Shown here in pieces: positions 24,497 to 31,949 of a stretch of DNA of 38,127 nt. Position 1 is the first letter of the stretch. The number at the start of each line of letters is the position of its first letter. Source of the DNA: JALUUH01 sp964636675 (GTDB taxonomy: Bacteria; Pseudomonadota; Gammaproteobacteria; S012-40); contig CAZWUO010000013.1 in assembly GCA_964636675.1 (NCBI GenBank), positions 1-38,127 of the forward strand, written 5' to 3'. Made by a program: the position numbers and the translations under genes. The notes beneath the pieces were generated by a model. That model saw only the letters and a program-made list of their open reading frames with translations, was not told the origin of the DNA and did no database searches.

Positions 24497-26092
24497 CTAT
24501 AAGTTCGCTATTTTGCTTTTTATGGTTTTCACATTTCTAATCCATGGTTTGAACAATTTATTATTTTTTGATATTTTTTTTGCCGACACCTTGGCCGCTT
24601 GCAAACTATCAAAGTATCCATACTGGATAACATGCAAATCATTTTTTCCCGAACGATCTATATAGTGAAGATACTTTCTTCTATTTATCCTATTTTTATT
24701 GAAGAATTTTTTGATACTGCGTTTATTAGCTGCCGATAAAACTTGTAATGTATAACCAGAATTTGGCAAGTTTAAAAACCAATCACCACCTCTCACGGTG
24801 GTAAATTTCTGCCGATTTTTCGACGATTTTTTATTTTTTCGCAGAGACTTTTTATTTTTTTTAGAGCGATTTTTTTTTGTCTTGGGAGTGGAGGTTTTAT
24901 CCGCCAAGTTTAAACTGGCTTTGATAATCTGTGGACGAGTGCTTTTAGAAAATGAGTGATCGATAAATGTATGAGATTTTTCTATCCCATGCTTGGCAGC
25001 AGATCTAAACCATTGCTCTGCCATATCCGCTTGCTGCACGGTACCAATGCCGTAAAGATAGGTAAGCGCTAAATTGTGCATTGCTTTCGCCAGACCTTGA
25101 TCCGCAGCACGGCGAAACCATCGATGGGCTTCGAAGTCATCTTTTGCCACGCCTTCACCAAGCACATAACGCACACCCAAAGAATATTGTGCATCTATAT
25201 GACCTTGTTCTGCGGCCAAGCGGTACCAAAATATCCCTGCTTGTTTATCGTTACTGACGATTACTCCCGTAAGATATAACTGACCTAATCTATATTGTGC
25301 GTCGGGCGGGCCGGGGGCAGCGGCTTGTTGCAACAAGTCAACTGATTTGGCCTTCAGCTTGGGGCTAGCTTTGGGATTATCCAAATTTACGAGTGCTAAC
25401 GCATACTGGGCACTCTTTGAACCATTGTTCGCCGCTTTTTTTAGCCAATATTCTGCTTCGCGCTTAACTTTCTCACCTAAGAAACCATTGCTATAGAGCT
25501 TAGCTAGCTTTTCTTGAGCTTCTACCACACCGTCTTCTGCGAGATAACTTAATAATGCTTGGGCTTTTTGGTAGTTCGCGCGGTCTACCGCCTGTGCAGC
25601 AGCAGCCATGACAGCAGCATTTAACGCGTGGTATTCTTCCTCGATCAAGTTTTCCTCTGCTCTAACACCAGCGCGCTGCAACCACTGTCTTGCTCGATCA
25701 AAGTTTACTACGGTGTACTTGCCATCCCTGAAGGTATTAGAAACCACTATCTGAGCACGCCAATTTCCGTCGTGCGCCGCATAGTACAGCCACTTGATAG
25801 CATCCTTGCGCTCTGCAAATTTTGCAGACTGCATTAACATTGTGCCTAATGCCATCTGCGCATCAATAACACCGCTGTCGGCAAGCGGGCTCAGTACTTT
25901 TCTAGCAAATGCCGCGTTCCCTCTCACCAATTCACTAACAGCCTGATTAAATTGTTCTTCTTCAGACTTATCTATTCCTCGACTGGCAGGCACAGGCAAT
26001 TGCTCTAGACGATCCCAAGCGCTCCCCGGAAAAGGCATAATGGCGCCTATCAAGACGATAATTACAGATACTGAAAAGTGCTTGCCCGCCAT
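24497..26092 (-). CDS. Sel1-repeat and SPOR-domain periplasmic protein
   Basis: The 531-residue protein has a signal peptide (MAGKHFSVSVIIVLIGAIM). About eight Sel1-like repeats (residues 55-370) follow, the clearest being AQYRLGQLYLTG, AQYSLGVRYVLGEG and AMHNLALTYLYGIG. A very basic linker (about 395-432) leads to a C-terminal SPOR domain (about 445-522, SGYTLQVLSAANKRS, then HVIQYGYFDSLQAAKVSAKKI). SPOR domains bind glycan-denuded peptidoglycan, usually at septa. It is the first gene of the motor-like set, 15 bases before motA, and suggests the complex is attached to specific wall sites. Confidence 0.88.
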   Translation of the reverse strand: MAGKHFSVSVIIVLIGAIMPFPGSAWDRLEQLPVPASRGIDKSEEEQFNQAVSELVRGNAAFARKVLSPLADSGVIDAQMALGTMLMQSAKFAERKDAIKWLYYAAHDGNWRAQIVVSNTFRDGKYTVVNFDRARQWLQRAGVRAEENLIEEEYHALNAAVMAAAAQAVDRANYQKAQALLSYLAEDGVVEAQEKLAKLYSNGFLGEKVKREAEYWLKKAANNGSKSAQYALALVNLDNPKASPKLKAKSVDLLQQAAAPGPPDAQYRLGQLYLTGVIVSNDKQAGIFWYRLAAEQGHIDAQYSLGVRYVLGEGVAKDDFEAHRWFRRAADQGLAKAMHNLALTYLYGIGTVQQADMAEQWFRSAAKHGIEKSHTFIDHSFSKSTRPQIIKASLNLADKTSTPKTKKNRSKKNKKSLRKNKKSSKNRQKFTTVRGGDWFLNLPNSGYTLQVLSAANKRSIKKFFNKNRINRRKYLHYIDRSGKNDLHVIQYGYFDSLQAAKVSAKKISKNNKLFKPWIRNVKTIKSKIANL

Positions 26093-26460
26093 GATGTCCC
26101 TATCTATTTTTCCATGTAGGTTATCTCGACCAAAACGACTTTATACTTAAATTTCAAATGGAAAGATTAAACTCTGGGGGATTCTCAAACGAGAAAAATC
26201 TTGAATGGATAAAAACTCAGCACGCATGCACGTGAAGAATCGCAAAGTCTCGATAATTCGAGATTCTGCCGGTTGAACAGCAACAAAACACTATTGTTAT
26301 AGCGATTGTTATAGCGTATGGAGAAACAAAACGAGGAATGAGAAAAAAATGGACAAAACGAATACAATCGAGTGCAAAACACTCCATTTAGAACACCTCC
26401 GAAAACAGCTTACTGCTGTGATAACGCCAATACTATTTCCGGAACCACTCTGGAGTTAGC
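26093..26460. other. Upstream region of the motor-like operon
   Basis: No gene is supported here. It holds a tandem 12-base repeat, ATTGTTATAGCG twice (26293-26316), 200 bases before the first gene of the minus-strand operon. The operon promoter should lie here, but no single -35/-10 pair is convincing. Confidence 0.5.
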
Positions 26461-26871
26461 TTACACCATATCTTTTAAAGCTTTTAATGGCAGTATTTTT
26501 ATGACATTTCTTGCTGGTTTTGCTTTAAACATCATTTCTTCGCCATTGAAAGGATTAATACCTTTTCGCGCTTTCTGCGCAGGCTTCTTGACAACTTTTA
26601 TTTTAAACATACCTGGCATTTTGAAGACACCAGAACTGCGTTTTTTAACATGTCTATCGACTATATTCGTATATGAATCGAAAACAGCAACAATTTCTTT
26701 TTTAGTAAGGCCTGTATCATCCGCAATTTGAGTGTACATTTGGGTTTTAGTCATAGGCTCAGTTATCGCAGTAGTCGCCAATTTTTTTGGTGCTACTTTT
26801 GCTGCAACTTTCTTTTTTGAAGTCACTTTTTTTGCTACTGCTTTTTTAGGTGCTGCCTTTTTTTTCGCCAT
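26461..26871 (-). CDS. HU-family DNA-binding protein with histone-H1-like basic N-terminal tail
   Basis: The 136-residue protein begins with about 35 residues made almost only of Lys, Ala, Val and Pro (MAKKKAAPKKAVAKKVTSKK), as in eukaryotic H1 tails. A complete HU/IHF fold follows (MTKTQMYTQIADDTGLTKKEIVAVFDSY) with the beta-arm FKMPGMFKIKVVKKPAQKARKGINPF, where the PGxF and RKGxNPF motifs clamp DNA. It is a nucleoid-associated protein. Sequences with this layout occur in several proteobacteria. The gene is monocistronic by spacing. Confidence 0.92.
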   Translation of the reverse strand: MAKKKAAPKKAVAKKVTSKKKVAAKVAPKKLATTAITEPMTKTQMYTQIADDTGLTKKEIVAVFDSYTNIVDRHVKKRSSGVFKMPGMFKIKVVKKPAQKARKGINPFNGEEMMFKAKPARNVIKILPLKALKDMV

Positions 26872-27255
26872 GATTTACTCCTATAGTGAGACTGTTACGG
26901 TTGCGTGCGGAAACTCTACTATACAAGCCATTTCCCTGTGCGAAAGCCTATAATGTATTGTCGCAAAAATCTACTCAATTAATACGTTTACCCAATAAAT
27001 TTTTAGTTATTCAGATGAATAAAACCAAAATTTCAAATTTATACCCAAAATTTTCACCAACAAAGTTCGTGACCAAGCCGTGCACTAATGAGAAAATGCT
27101 TTTGCGCTTAGCTCCGCAACCCTTGCTTCAGCACATTTCACAAGCTAATTATTGGTGCGTATCTGCCACAAAACCTCTAATATGAACGAGAAATAAGCGA
27201 GACAAGATGCTTTGCCTAGCACCCCATTATAATTTTATTAGGACACATTATTGTT
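26872..27255. other. Divergent intergenic region between HU gene and ankyrin lipoprotein gene
   Basis: Plus-strand frames here lack ribosome sites and recognisable content. The stretch is AT-rich and presumably carries both promoters. I see no RNA gene. Confidence 0.45.
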
Positions 27256-27996
27256 ATGCGAATTAAACTATTTATCTCTGCTTTGTCTTTGTTAGCAATT
27301 GCAGCGTGCACCGGCGACACTTATTCCGAACTCCATCTCGCCGCAGCGAGAGGGCAAACTGATCGCGTACAGGTCTTACTCGATAAAGGCTCTGAAATCG
27401 ATCATACAAATAAACATTCAAAAACCGCTTTGCTACTCGCAGCCGCAGCAGGACATACCGAAACGATAAAACTATTACTCGACCGACAAGCTAATATTAA
27501 TGCTCAAGACATAGACGGAATGACGCCACTTATGGAATCTTCGGCAGCAGGACATGCTGAGGCAGTTAAACTACTTGTTGACGAAGGGGCTGATATCAAT
27601 ATAACCAATCGGTACGATGCAACGGCTCTCACTAACGCGGTATTTTTCGGGCACCTCGAAGCGACAAATGCATTATTGAGCAGCAAAGAAAAGTTCAGCT
27701 CAAAGACCGCAGAAAATGCACTACTCGTTGCATCCGGTTTAGGGCACACACCCATAGTAAAAACGTTAATAAAATACGGGGTAGACATTAATGCTCGAGG
27801 ACGGAAAGGCCGCACAGCGCTTATGGCCGCTATTAAGTTTAAGCATTTAAAAACGGTAGATTTTATTTTAGCAAAAAATAGCGACCTCACGATACGCGAT
27901 GACGAGGGTTCCACAGCGCTAATGTTAGCAGAGCACAGCGGCTCCAATGAAGCAATCGAACTCATCCAAGCAAGAATCAAGAGCGATGCTAAATAA
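27256..27996 (+). CDS. Ankyrin-repeat lipoprotein
   Basis: The 246-residue protein has the signal MRIKLFISALSLLAIAAC with lipobox IAAC, so it is lipid-anchored and outside the cytoplasm. Six to seven ankyrin repeats fill the rest, shown by ELHLAAARGQTDRVQVLLDKGSEID-type units: TALLLAAAAGHTETIKLLLD, TPLMESSAAGHAEAVKLLV and TALMAAIKFKHLKTVDFIL. Ankyrin stacks bind proteins. A second ankyrin lipoprotein lies 1.1 kb downstream on the other strand, with a c-type cytochrome between. In several proteobacteria periplasmic ankyrin proteins are linked to catalase or redox functions; that connection here is only suggestive. Confidence 0.88.
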   Translation: MRIKLFISALSLLAIAACTGDTYSELHLAAARGQTDRVQVLLDKGSEIDHTNKHSKTALLLAAAAGHTETIKLLLDRQANINAQDIDGMTPLMESSAAGHAEAVKLLVDEGADINITNRYDATALTNAVFFGHLEATNALLSSKEKFSSKTAENALLVASGLGHTPIVKTLIKYGVDINARGRKGRTALMAAIKFKHLKTVDFILAKNSDLTIRDDEGSTALMLAEHSGSNEAIELIQARIKSDAK

Positions 27997-28015
27997 CACC
28001 ACTATTTTCGGAGAC

Positions 28016-28048
28016 AGTACACCGTCAAGGCTATTTTGACGGTGTACT
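28016..28048. terminator. Long perfect stem-loop after the ankyrin lipoprotein gene
   Basis: AGTACACCGTCAA and TTGACGGTGTACT pair over 13 bases around a seven-base loop, 20 bases after the stop codon. The stem is long and perfect, but the downstream run is ATACCCG and not a T-tract. It may stop transcription weakly or stabilise the 3' end. Confidence 0.55.
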
Positions 28049-28072
28049 ATACCCGTGGCGTTATAACTAACG
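28048..28072 (+). repeat. Dispersed short repeat, copy 1 (TATACCCGTGGCGTT)
   Basis: TATACCCGTGGCGTT is followed a few bases later by AACGC, giving a small GCGTT/AACGC stem. The same 15 bases and a similar pairing recur near 35156. A related string ATACCCGTGACGG follows the lipoprotein gene at 8160. These look like members of a REP-like intergenic repeat, though three short copies do not prove it. Confidence 0.4.
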
Positions 28073-28344
28073 CAATGACTATCAAACTTAAAAAACCATG
28101 ATCCAGAAAATTCATATAACCACTAAGCAACAAGGCTTACACAATATTACTTCGACAATCAGCTCTGCCATCAAATCCATGAATATCAAACAAGGTCTTT
28201 GCACCTAACACTAGGAATTTATTTATGGGAACATCGTCATGCCAGTAGCATCAGAGAGCTTGTTGTTCACTGTGCTTGACAGCGCACAGTTTCATTAGAG
28301 GCCACAACAGCCCAGAGCGGAACGGTCGACTAAGCGTTGCTAGA
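28073..28344. other. Intergenic region downstream of the cytochrome gene
   Basis: No gene is visible. ACTGTGC/GCACAGT (28270-28291) forms a perfect seven-base inverted repeat with an eight-base loop and could mark the end of the minus-strand cytochrome transcript, though no T-run follows. Confidence 0.4.
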
Positions 28345-29031
28345 TTAAAATATTTCGATGCTTTCTTTTTTCTTTATTTCTACCGTTACGGGCATTGGGT
28401 TATCTTCCGTTCTCCACCACGCTTCAGGTGAACCCTCATGCGGAACACTGTGGCACCTTTCGCACGTCCACAATGCAAATGCAACCTTGTCGTGACATCG
28501 ACCGCAATACTCTCCCGCAATGATTGCATCCATCCCAATTTTTGGATTCCCCCCCTTTCGCGGAAGAAAAATAGCAGGGTGACAATTCGAACAGTCTAAC
28601 CAACGTGTATGTGCAAGATGCGGAAACCTAACCCAGGGCATTTCTCCCGTGTCTTTAAAGACGATATCCAGATCCATTATCGACATCTCTTCATCACCAT
28701 GTAAACTCATGCGCGGATTAATAATGCCTTTATCAATGGCTCTTGCCCAGTCCACCCCACCTCTGCGATCGAATGGAAAATCTTTCATTGAAGCCTCTGG
28801 CTCCTGTAACGATGCTATCTCTGCGCTCCCTGGATCGTGAATCCCGTCTTCTCTCAAAGACTGAAAATCGGGCTTGCGCTTAAATACTCGTGTATCACTT
28901 TTCAAGTAAAAACCCTGGTCTCCGACCACGGTATAATCAGCAACTTCTGATTGTTTGCTTACCGAACATGCAGAAAAAACGGCAACAATAATAGCGATAA
29001 ATCCTGCAACGTGGATCCACTTCATCCTCAC
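28345..29031 (-). CDS. Triheme c7-type cytochrome lipoprotein
   Basis: The 228-residue protein has a membrane-targeting signal ending in FSAC (C22), a lipobox-like site. A 110-residue N-terminal region without known domain precedes a c7-type cytochrome domain. Three heme motifs are CSNCH (147-151), CGRCH (176-180) and CERCH (190-194). Likely distal ligands include H138 and H141 in FPHLAHTRWLDC, a family signature, plus a later His such as H198. FPRxGGN-like and MDAIIAGEYC segments also fit. It should carry electrons in the periplasm. No oxidase, reductase or heme-lyase gene is near, so its partner is unknown. Confidence 0.9.
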   Translation of the reverse strand: MRMKWIHVAGFIAIIVAVFSACSVSKQSEVADYTVVGDQGFYLKSDTRVFKRKPDFQSLREDGIHDPGSAEIASLQEPEASMKDFPFDRRGGVDWARAIDKGIINPRMSLHGDEEMSIMDLDIVFKDTGEMPWVRFPHLAHTRWLDCSNCHPAIFLPRKGGNPKIGMDAIIAGEYCGRCHDKVAFALWTCERCHSVPHEGSPEAWWRTEDNPMPVTVEIKKKESIEIF

Positions 29032-29092
29032 TTTCTTTCCCCTTTTACGCCCAAGACGGCAAACTCATGAAATGTTCGGGTTAATCGACGTC

Positions 29093-29623
29093 TTATGGCC
29101 TTGCACCCGCCTCTTGTAACATTCTTACTAAATCTGTGTGATTCTCAGTAACCGCAATCATTAACGGAGACCTTCTATCATTGGTATAAACTCGAAGTTT
29201 TGCTCCATGATTAATTAATACCTCAACCGTGTCGTTTTGCTCGCGCAAAACGGCTCTCAATATCGGCGTCCAACCATCATCAGTCCGCGCTTCAATATCA
29301 GCACCTGCGGCAAGTAAGATTTCAACAATTTCAGTTAAACCCTTTTGCGATGCTTTAATCAATGGCGTCCATCCTTTGGAGTCTTTTGATTCAAGATCAG
29401 CACCTTTCTTAATTAAATATTGCACCATCTCTTGATCATTCATTTGCACCGCGTGCATCAAAACAGACCAATCATAGTTATTCTTTGCGTTAATATCAGC
29501 GCCTTTTTCTAGCAAAACCTCGACTTGCTCTGAGTCAGACTGAATAGCTGCTTGCATCAACGGCGTATTGCCATCACAACCATACAGGTAGAATGTGAGC
29601 AGTAATAATAAAAAATATTTCAT
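29093..29623 (-). CDS. Ankyrin-repeat lipoprotein
   Basis: The 176-residue protein starts MKYFLLLLLTFYLYGC, a lipoprotein signal with lipobox LYGC. Five ankyrin repeats follow immediately: TPLMQAAIQSDSEQVEVLLE, SVLMHAVQMNDQEMVQYLIK, TPLIKASQKGLTEIVEILLA, TPILRAVLREQNDTVEVLIN and SPLMIAVTENHTDLVRMLQE, each with a G-A-D/K hairpin. The repeats are nearly consensus, more so than in the other ankyrin lipoprotein nearby. It lies 61 bases upstream of the cytochrome gene on the same strand, so the two may be co-transcribed. Confidence 0.9.
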   Translation of the reverse strand: MKYFLLLLLTFYLYGCDGNTPLMQAAIQSDSEQVEVLLEKGADINAKNNYDWSVLMHAVQMNDQEMVQYLIKKGADLESKDSKGWTPLIKASQKGLTEIVEILLAAGADIEARTDDGWTPILRAVLREQNDTVEVLINHGAKLRVYTNDRRSPLMIAVTENHTDLVRMLQEAGARP

Positions 29624-30047
29624 AAATCTAAAAACCTAATATATCTCAGAGAAAATAAAGCCTTCTCTTGTAGGCAAATTGTGTCGGCTGGCATGCGTAA
29701 TCCGCACATGCCACAAGCAACGAGAATATAACACGTGTGAATTAAATAATAGAAATAAGAGGTGGAAATTTAAGAGCGGTGTCACTACTCAGCGTCATTT
29801 TAAACACACAATAACTGCTCAGATTGCGTTTAATTTATTCTAAAACAAGGAGAAAATGCTCATTTACACGTGCAAATGAGCGCTTTTCCTCGGTGCCCCT
29901 TGCGGGTAAACGCAGTCATCGGACTAATCAAAGGTGAGCTGAGTCGTTACAAGTGCGGTACAGCAAAGAATGACTCAATATCACCTCCACCCCTCACAAA
30001 AAGGTACTTAACACCCATATAAGCCCCAACTTGCGGGAGACTCAGGG
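29624..30047. other. Intergenic region with hairpins
   Basis: There is no supported gene in these 424 bases. Apart from the terminator-like hairpin at 29858-29881, TCAGGGT/ACCCTGA pairs around 30042-30061 at the very end of the kinase gene. Confidence 0.45.
29858..29881. terminator. Terminator-like hairpin
   Basis: GCTCATTT and AAATGAGC pair perfectly around ACACGTGC. The arms extend partly with AGGAGAAAA on the left and GCTTTTCCT on the right, giving an A-tract before and a T-tract after, so it could act on either strand. It lies between two minus-strand genes. Confidence 0.5.
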
Positions 30048-31508
30048 TTATGGCGACCCTGATATTAACGCATTAAATTCACTTCTCCATACATCAAAGC
30101 GCTGTCTAAGCGCTAAGTCTCGTCGCGGTATAAAACCTAGACCCTTGTCAAAAGCATGCGCTGAAACCCCCTGCTTATTCGACAACAAATTGAGCAAACC
30201 AACAGAAGTCGCCTCAGCATGGCTTGTTCTTATCACCACCAGCTCCGCTAGATTAGCCAATCTCTGACAAAAACCTTCATTCCGGGATAAACCACCACTT
30301 ATTATGATATGGCTCGCACGGGGCATGCGTAAAATATTTTCCAAACACAGGAATACAATGCTCTCTAAAATTGCGACTGCCTTTTCGGGCGTGCTCGCGG
30401 GGCGACTAAACTGACTTTGCATCTCGGCCACCCAAAAGGGTGAGCCAACTCCGGATATTCCATTAAAAAACAGCGGGGGATCTTTGATTTCTCGTTCCCA
30501 GACGATAAGACGTTGATCCAAGTTTTTTAGTTGCTCTTGCTCGGCAAACCATTGCAAGGCTCGACCGGCGCCATTCACCGTGCCCTCGATAAGCGACAAA
30601 CTCTCTTTTTCATCTTGATAAACAACGCTTTGTAAAAGCCTGGCTGGAGGATTCTCTGACGAGCCAGCAAACAACTTTTGGATAAATACACCGGTTCCTG
30701 CGTTAACATAAATTACCTGCTGATCAGCCTCTTGGTCTACAAAAAATGCGGCTGCTTGATCCCCCGTGCAAATACTCAAAGGTATTAATTGATCCGCATA
30801 AGCAATATGACCAAAATTCCACCGAGTAGGCACATACTGCGGTAAGATCTCAATAGGCACTGCAAACCGGGTTAATAAATTTTGACTCCAACGTCCTGTT
30901 GATATATCCAATAACATCGTGCGAGAACCATTTGATGGATCAATCACATAAGGCTTTTCAACCAACAACTGATTTAGAATGAAACTCGCCACCGGTGCGA
31001 TACGTAGTGTATTCTTAGTTAACGCGGCTTTCACTCCAGCGATGTTTTGCAAACACCAACGTATTTTTGTTGCACCATAATGCGCGTTAGGAAATAGGCC
31101 TGTCGTTTTGCGGGTTTGCGCTACAAAATCTTCGATTAACGTCAAAAACTCTGCAGCACGCCGATCTTGCCAACTGATAACGGGGCTCAAAACTTCATCT
31201 GTTGCACAATCCCATGCAATAATACTCGAACGCTGGGTCGCTAGACCCGCGCAATAAACATTCGAAATTTTATCACCTAACTGGAACAATGCGTCATGAA
31301 TCACCCTCGTAATACTGTCAAGAAATTGCGTCGCATCATGCTCAACTCTATTGCCTTGTTGCACAGTATCAATTTCACAAATTGACGAACTCACCACTGC
31401 GCCTGCTTGGTCATAAACCATGGCTCGACTAGCGTGCCCACCTTGATCAATTGTAAGATAGAGCAAGTCCTGGTTTTGAGTTTTTTGTTGGTTTAATTTT
31501 TTCATCAT
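30048..31508 (-). CDS. FGGY-family carbohydrate kinase (glycerol kinase-like)
   Basis: From the ATG at 31508 the protein has 486 residues, normal for FGGY kinases; an earlier ATG at 31559 would add 17 residues and overlap the divergent gene. Family marks are the phosphate loop LTIDQGGHASRAMVYD near the start, LATQRSSIIAWD, SWQDRRA, STGRW, CTGDQAAAFF with the catalytic-type Asp, VNAGTGVFI, TVNGAGRALQW and HIIISGGLSRN. These enzymes phosphorylate sugars or polyols with ATP. The usual Asp-x-Gly-Thr loop reads DQGG. The substrate is not clear; glycerol is possible but partner genes are absent. It is divergent from a VOC gene with only 16 bases between starts. Confidence 0.85.
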   Translation of the reverse strand: MMKKLNQQKTQNQDLLYLTIDQGGHASRAMVYDQAGAVVSSSICEIDTVQQGNRVEHDATQFLDSITRVIHDALFQLGDKISNVYCAGLATQRSSIIAWDCATDEVLSPVISWQDRRAAEFLTLIEDFVAQTRKTTGLFPNAHYGATKIRWCLQNIAGVKAALTKNTLRIAPVASFILNQLLVEKPYVIDPSNGSRTMLLDISTGRWSQNLLTRFAVPIEILPQYVPTRWNFGHIAYADQLIPLSICTGDQAAAFFVDQEADQQVIYVNAGTGVFIQKLFAGSSENPPARLLQSVVYQDEKESLSLIEGTVNGAGRALQWFAEQEQLKNLDQRLIVWEREIKDPPLFFNGISGVGSPFWVAEMQSQFSRPASTPEKAVAILESIVFLCLENILRMPRASHIIISGGLSRNEGFCQRLANLAELVVIRTSHAEATSVGLLNLLSNKQGVSAHAFDKGLGFIPRRDLALRQRFDVWRSEFNALISGSP

Positions 31509-31524
31509 TTTTTTGGACACTATA

Positions 31525-31896
31525 ATGCAATATAGCAAAATCTTACATTCAAGTTTCATCGTAAAAAACTATATACATTCTTTGCACTTTTATATAGATG
31601 TGCTGGATATGCAACTCGTTAATGAGCGACCCGATCTCGGTTTTCCCGGTGCTTGGATTAACATAAACCAACATCAGCAAATTCACTTGCTTGAAGTACC
31701 CAATCCCGACCCAATCACTAACCGTCCACAACACGGTGGTCGCGACCGCCACACGGCAATCGGCATAAAATCGATTGAACTCTTGATTGCCCGCCTTGAA
31801 CAACAGAACATCGAATACAACTTGAGTCGATCTGGAAGACAGGCCTTGTTTTGCAGAGACCCCGATGGAAATACGCTTGAATTTATCCAAACCTAA
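31525..31896 (+). CDS. VOC/glyoxalase-family protein
   Basis: The ATG at 31525 is preferred over a TTG four codons upstream because the family fold begins at once (ILHSSFIVKNYIHSLHFYIDVLDM). The 123-residue protein has two beta-alpha-beta-beta-beta units, with INQHQQIHLLEV and the closing CRDPDGNTLEF, where the Glu is a common metal ligand. VOC proteins include glyoxalase I, dioxygenases and antibiotic-resistance proteins. No ribosome site is obvious. The specific activity cannot be assigned. Confidence 0.85.
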   Translation: MQYSKILHSSFIVKNYIHSLHFYIDVLDMQLVNERPDLGFPGAWININQHQQIHLLEVPNPDPITNRPQHGGRDRHTAIGIKSIELLIARLEQQNIEYNLSRSGRQALFCRDPDGNTLEFIQT

Positions 31897-31949
31897 ATGT
31901 AGGGTTATGGTTAGTTTTAAGCACGATTGCCCTGGGGAATTAATACCCT

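Noticed and set aside
19061..26092. Zorya-type anti-phage defence, because of the MotA-like and MotB-like pair
   Set aside because: No helicase, nuclease or ZorC-like partner is present, and the neighbours are outer-membrane, lipoprotein and FliF/FliG-like proteins.
26372..26953. Plus-strand frames opposite the HU gene
   Set aside because: They are antisense to a clearly identified HU gene and owe their length to its Lys/Ala-rich composition.
27504..27980. A 158-codon minus-strand frame opposite the ankyrin lipoprotein
   Set aside because: It is the mirror of ankyrin repeats on the other strand; the sense protein has signal peptide, lipobox and repeat consensus.
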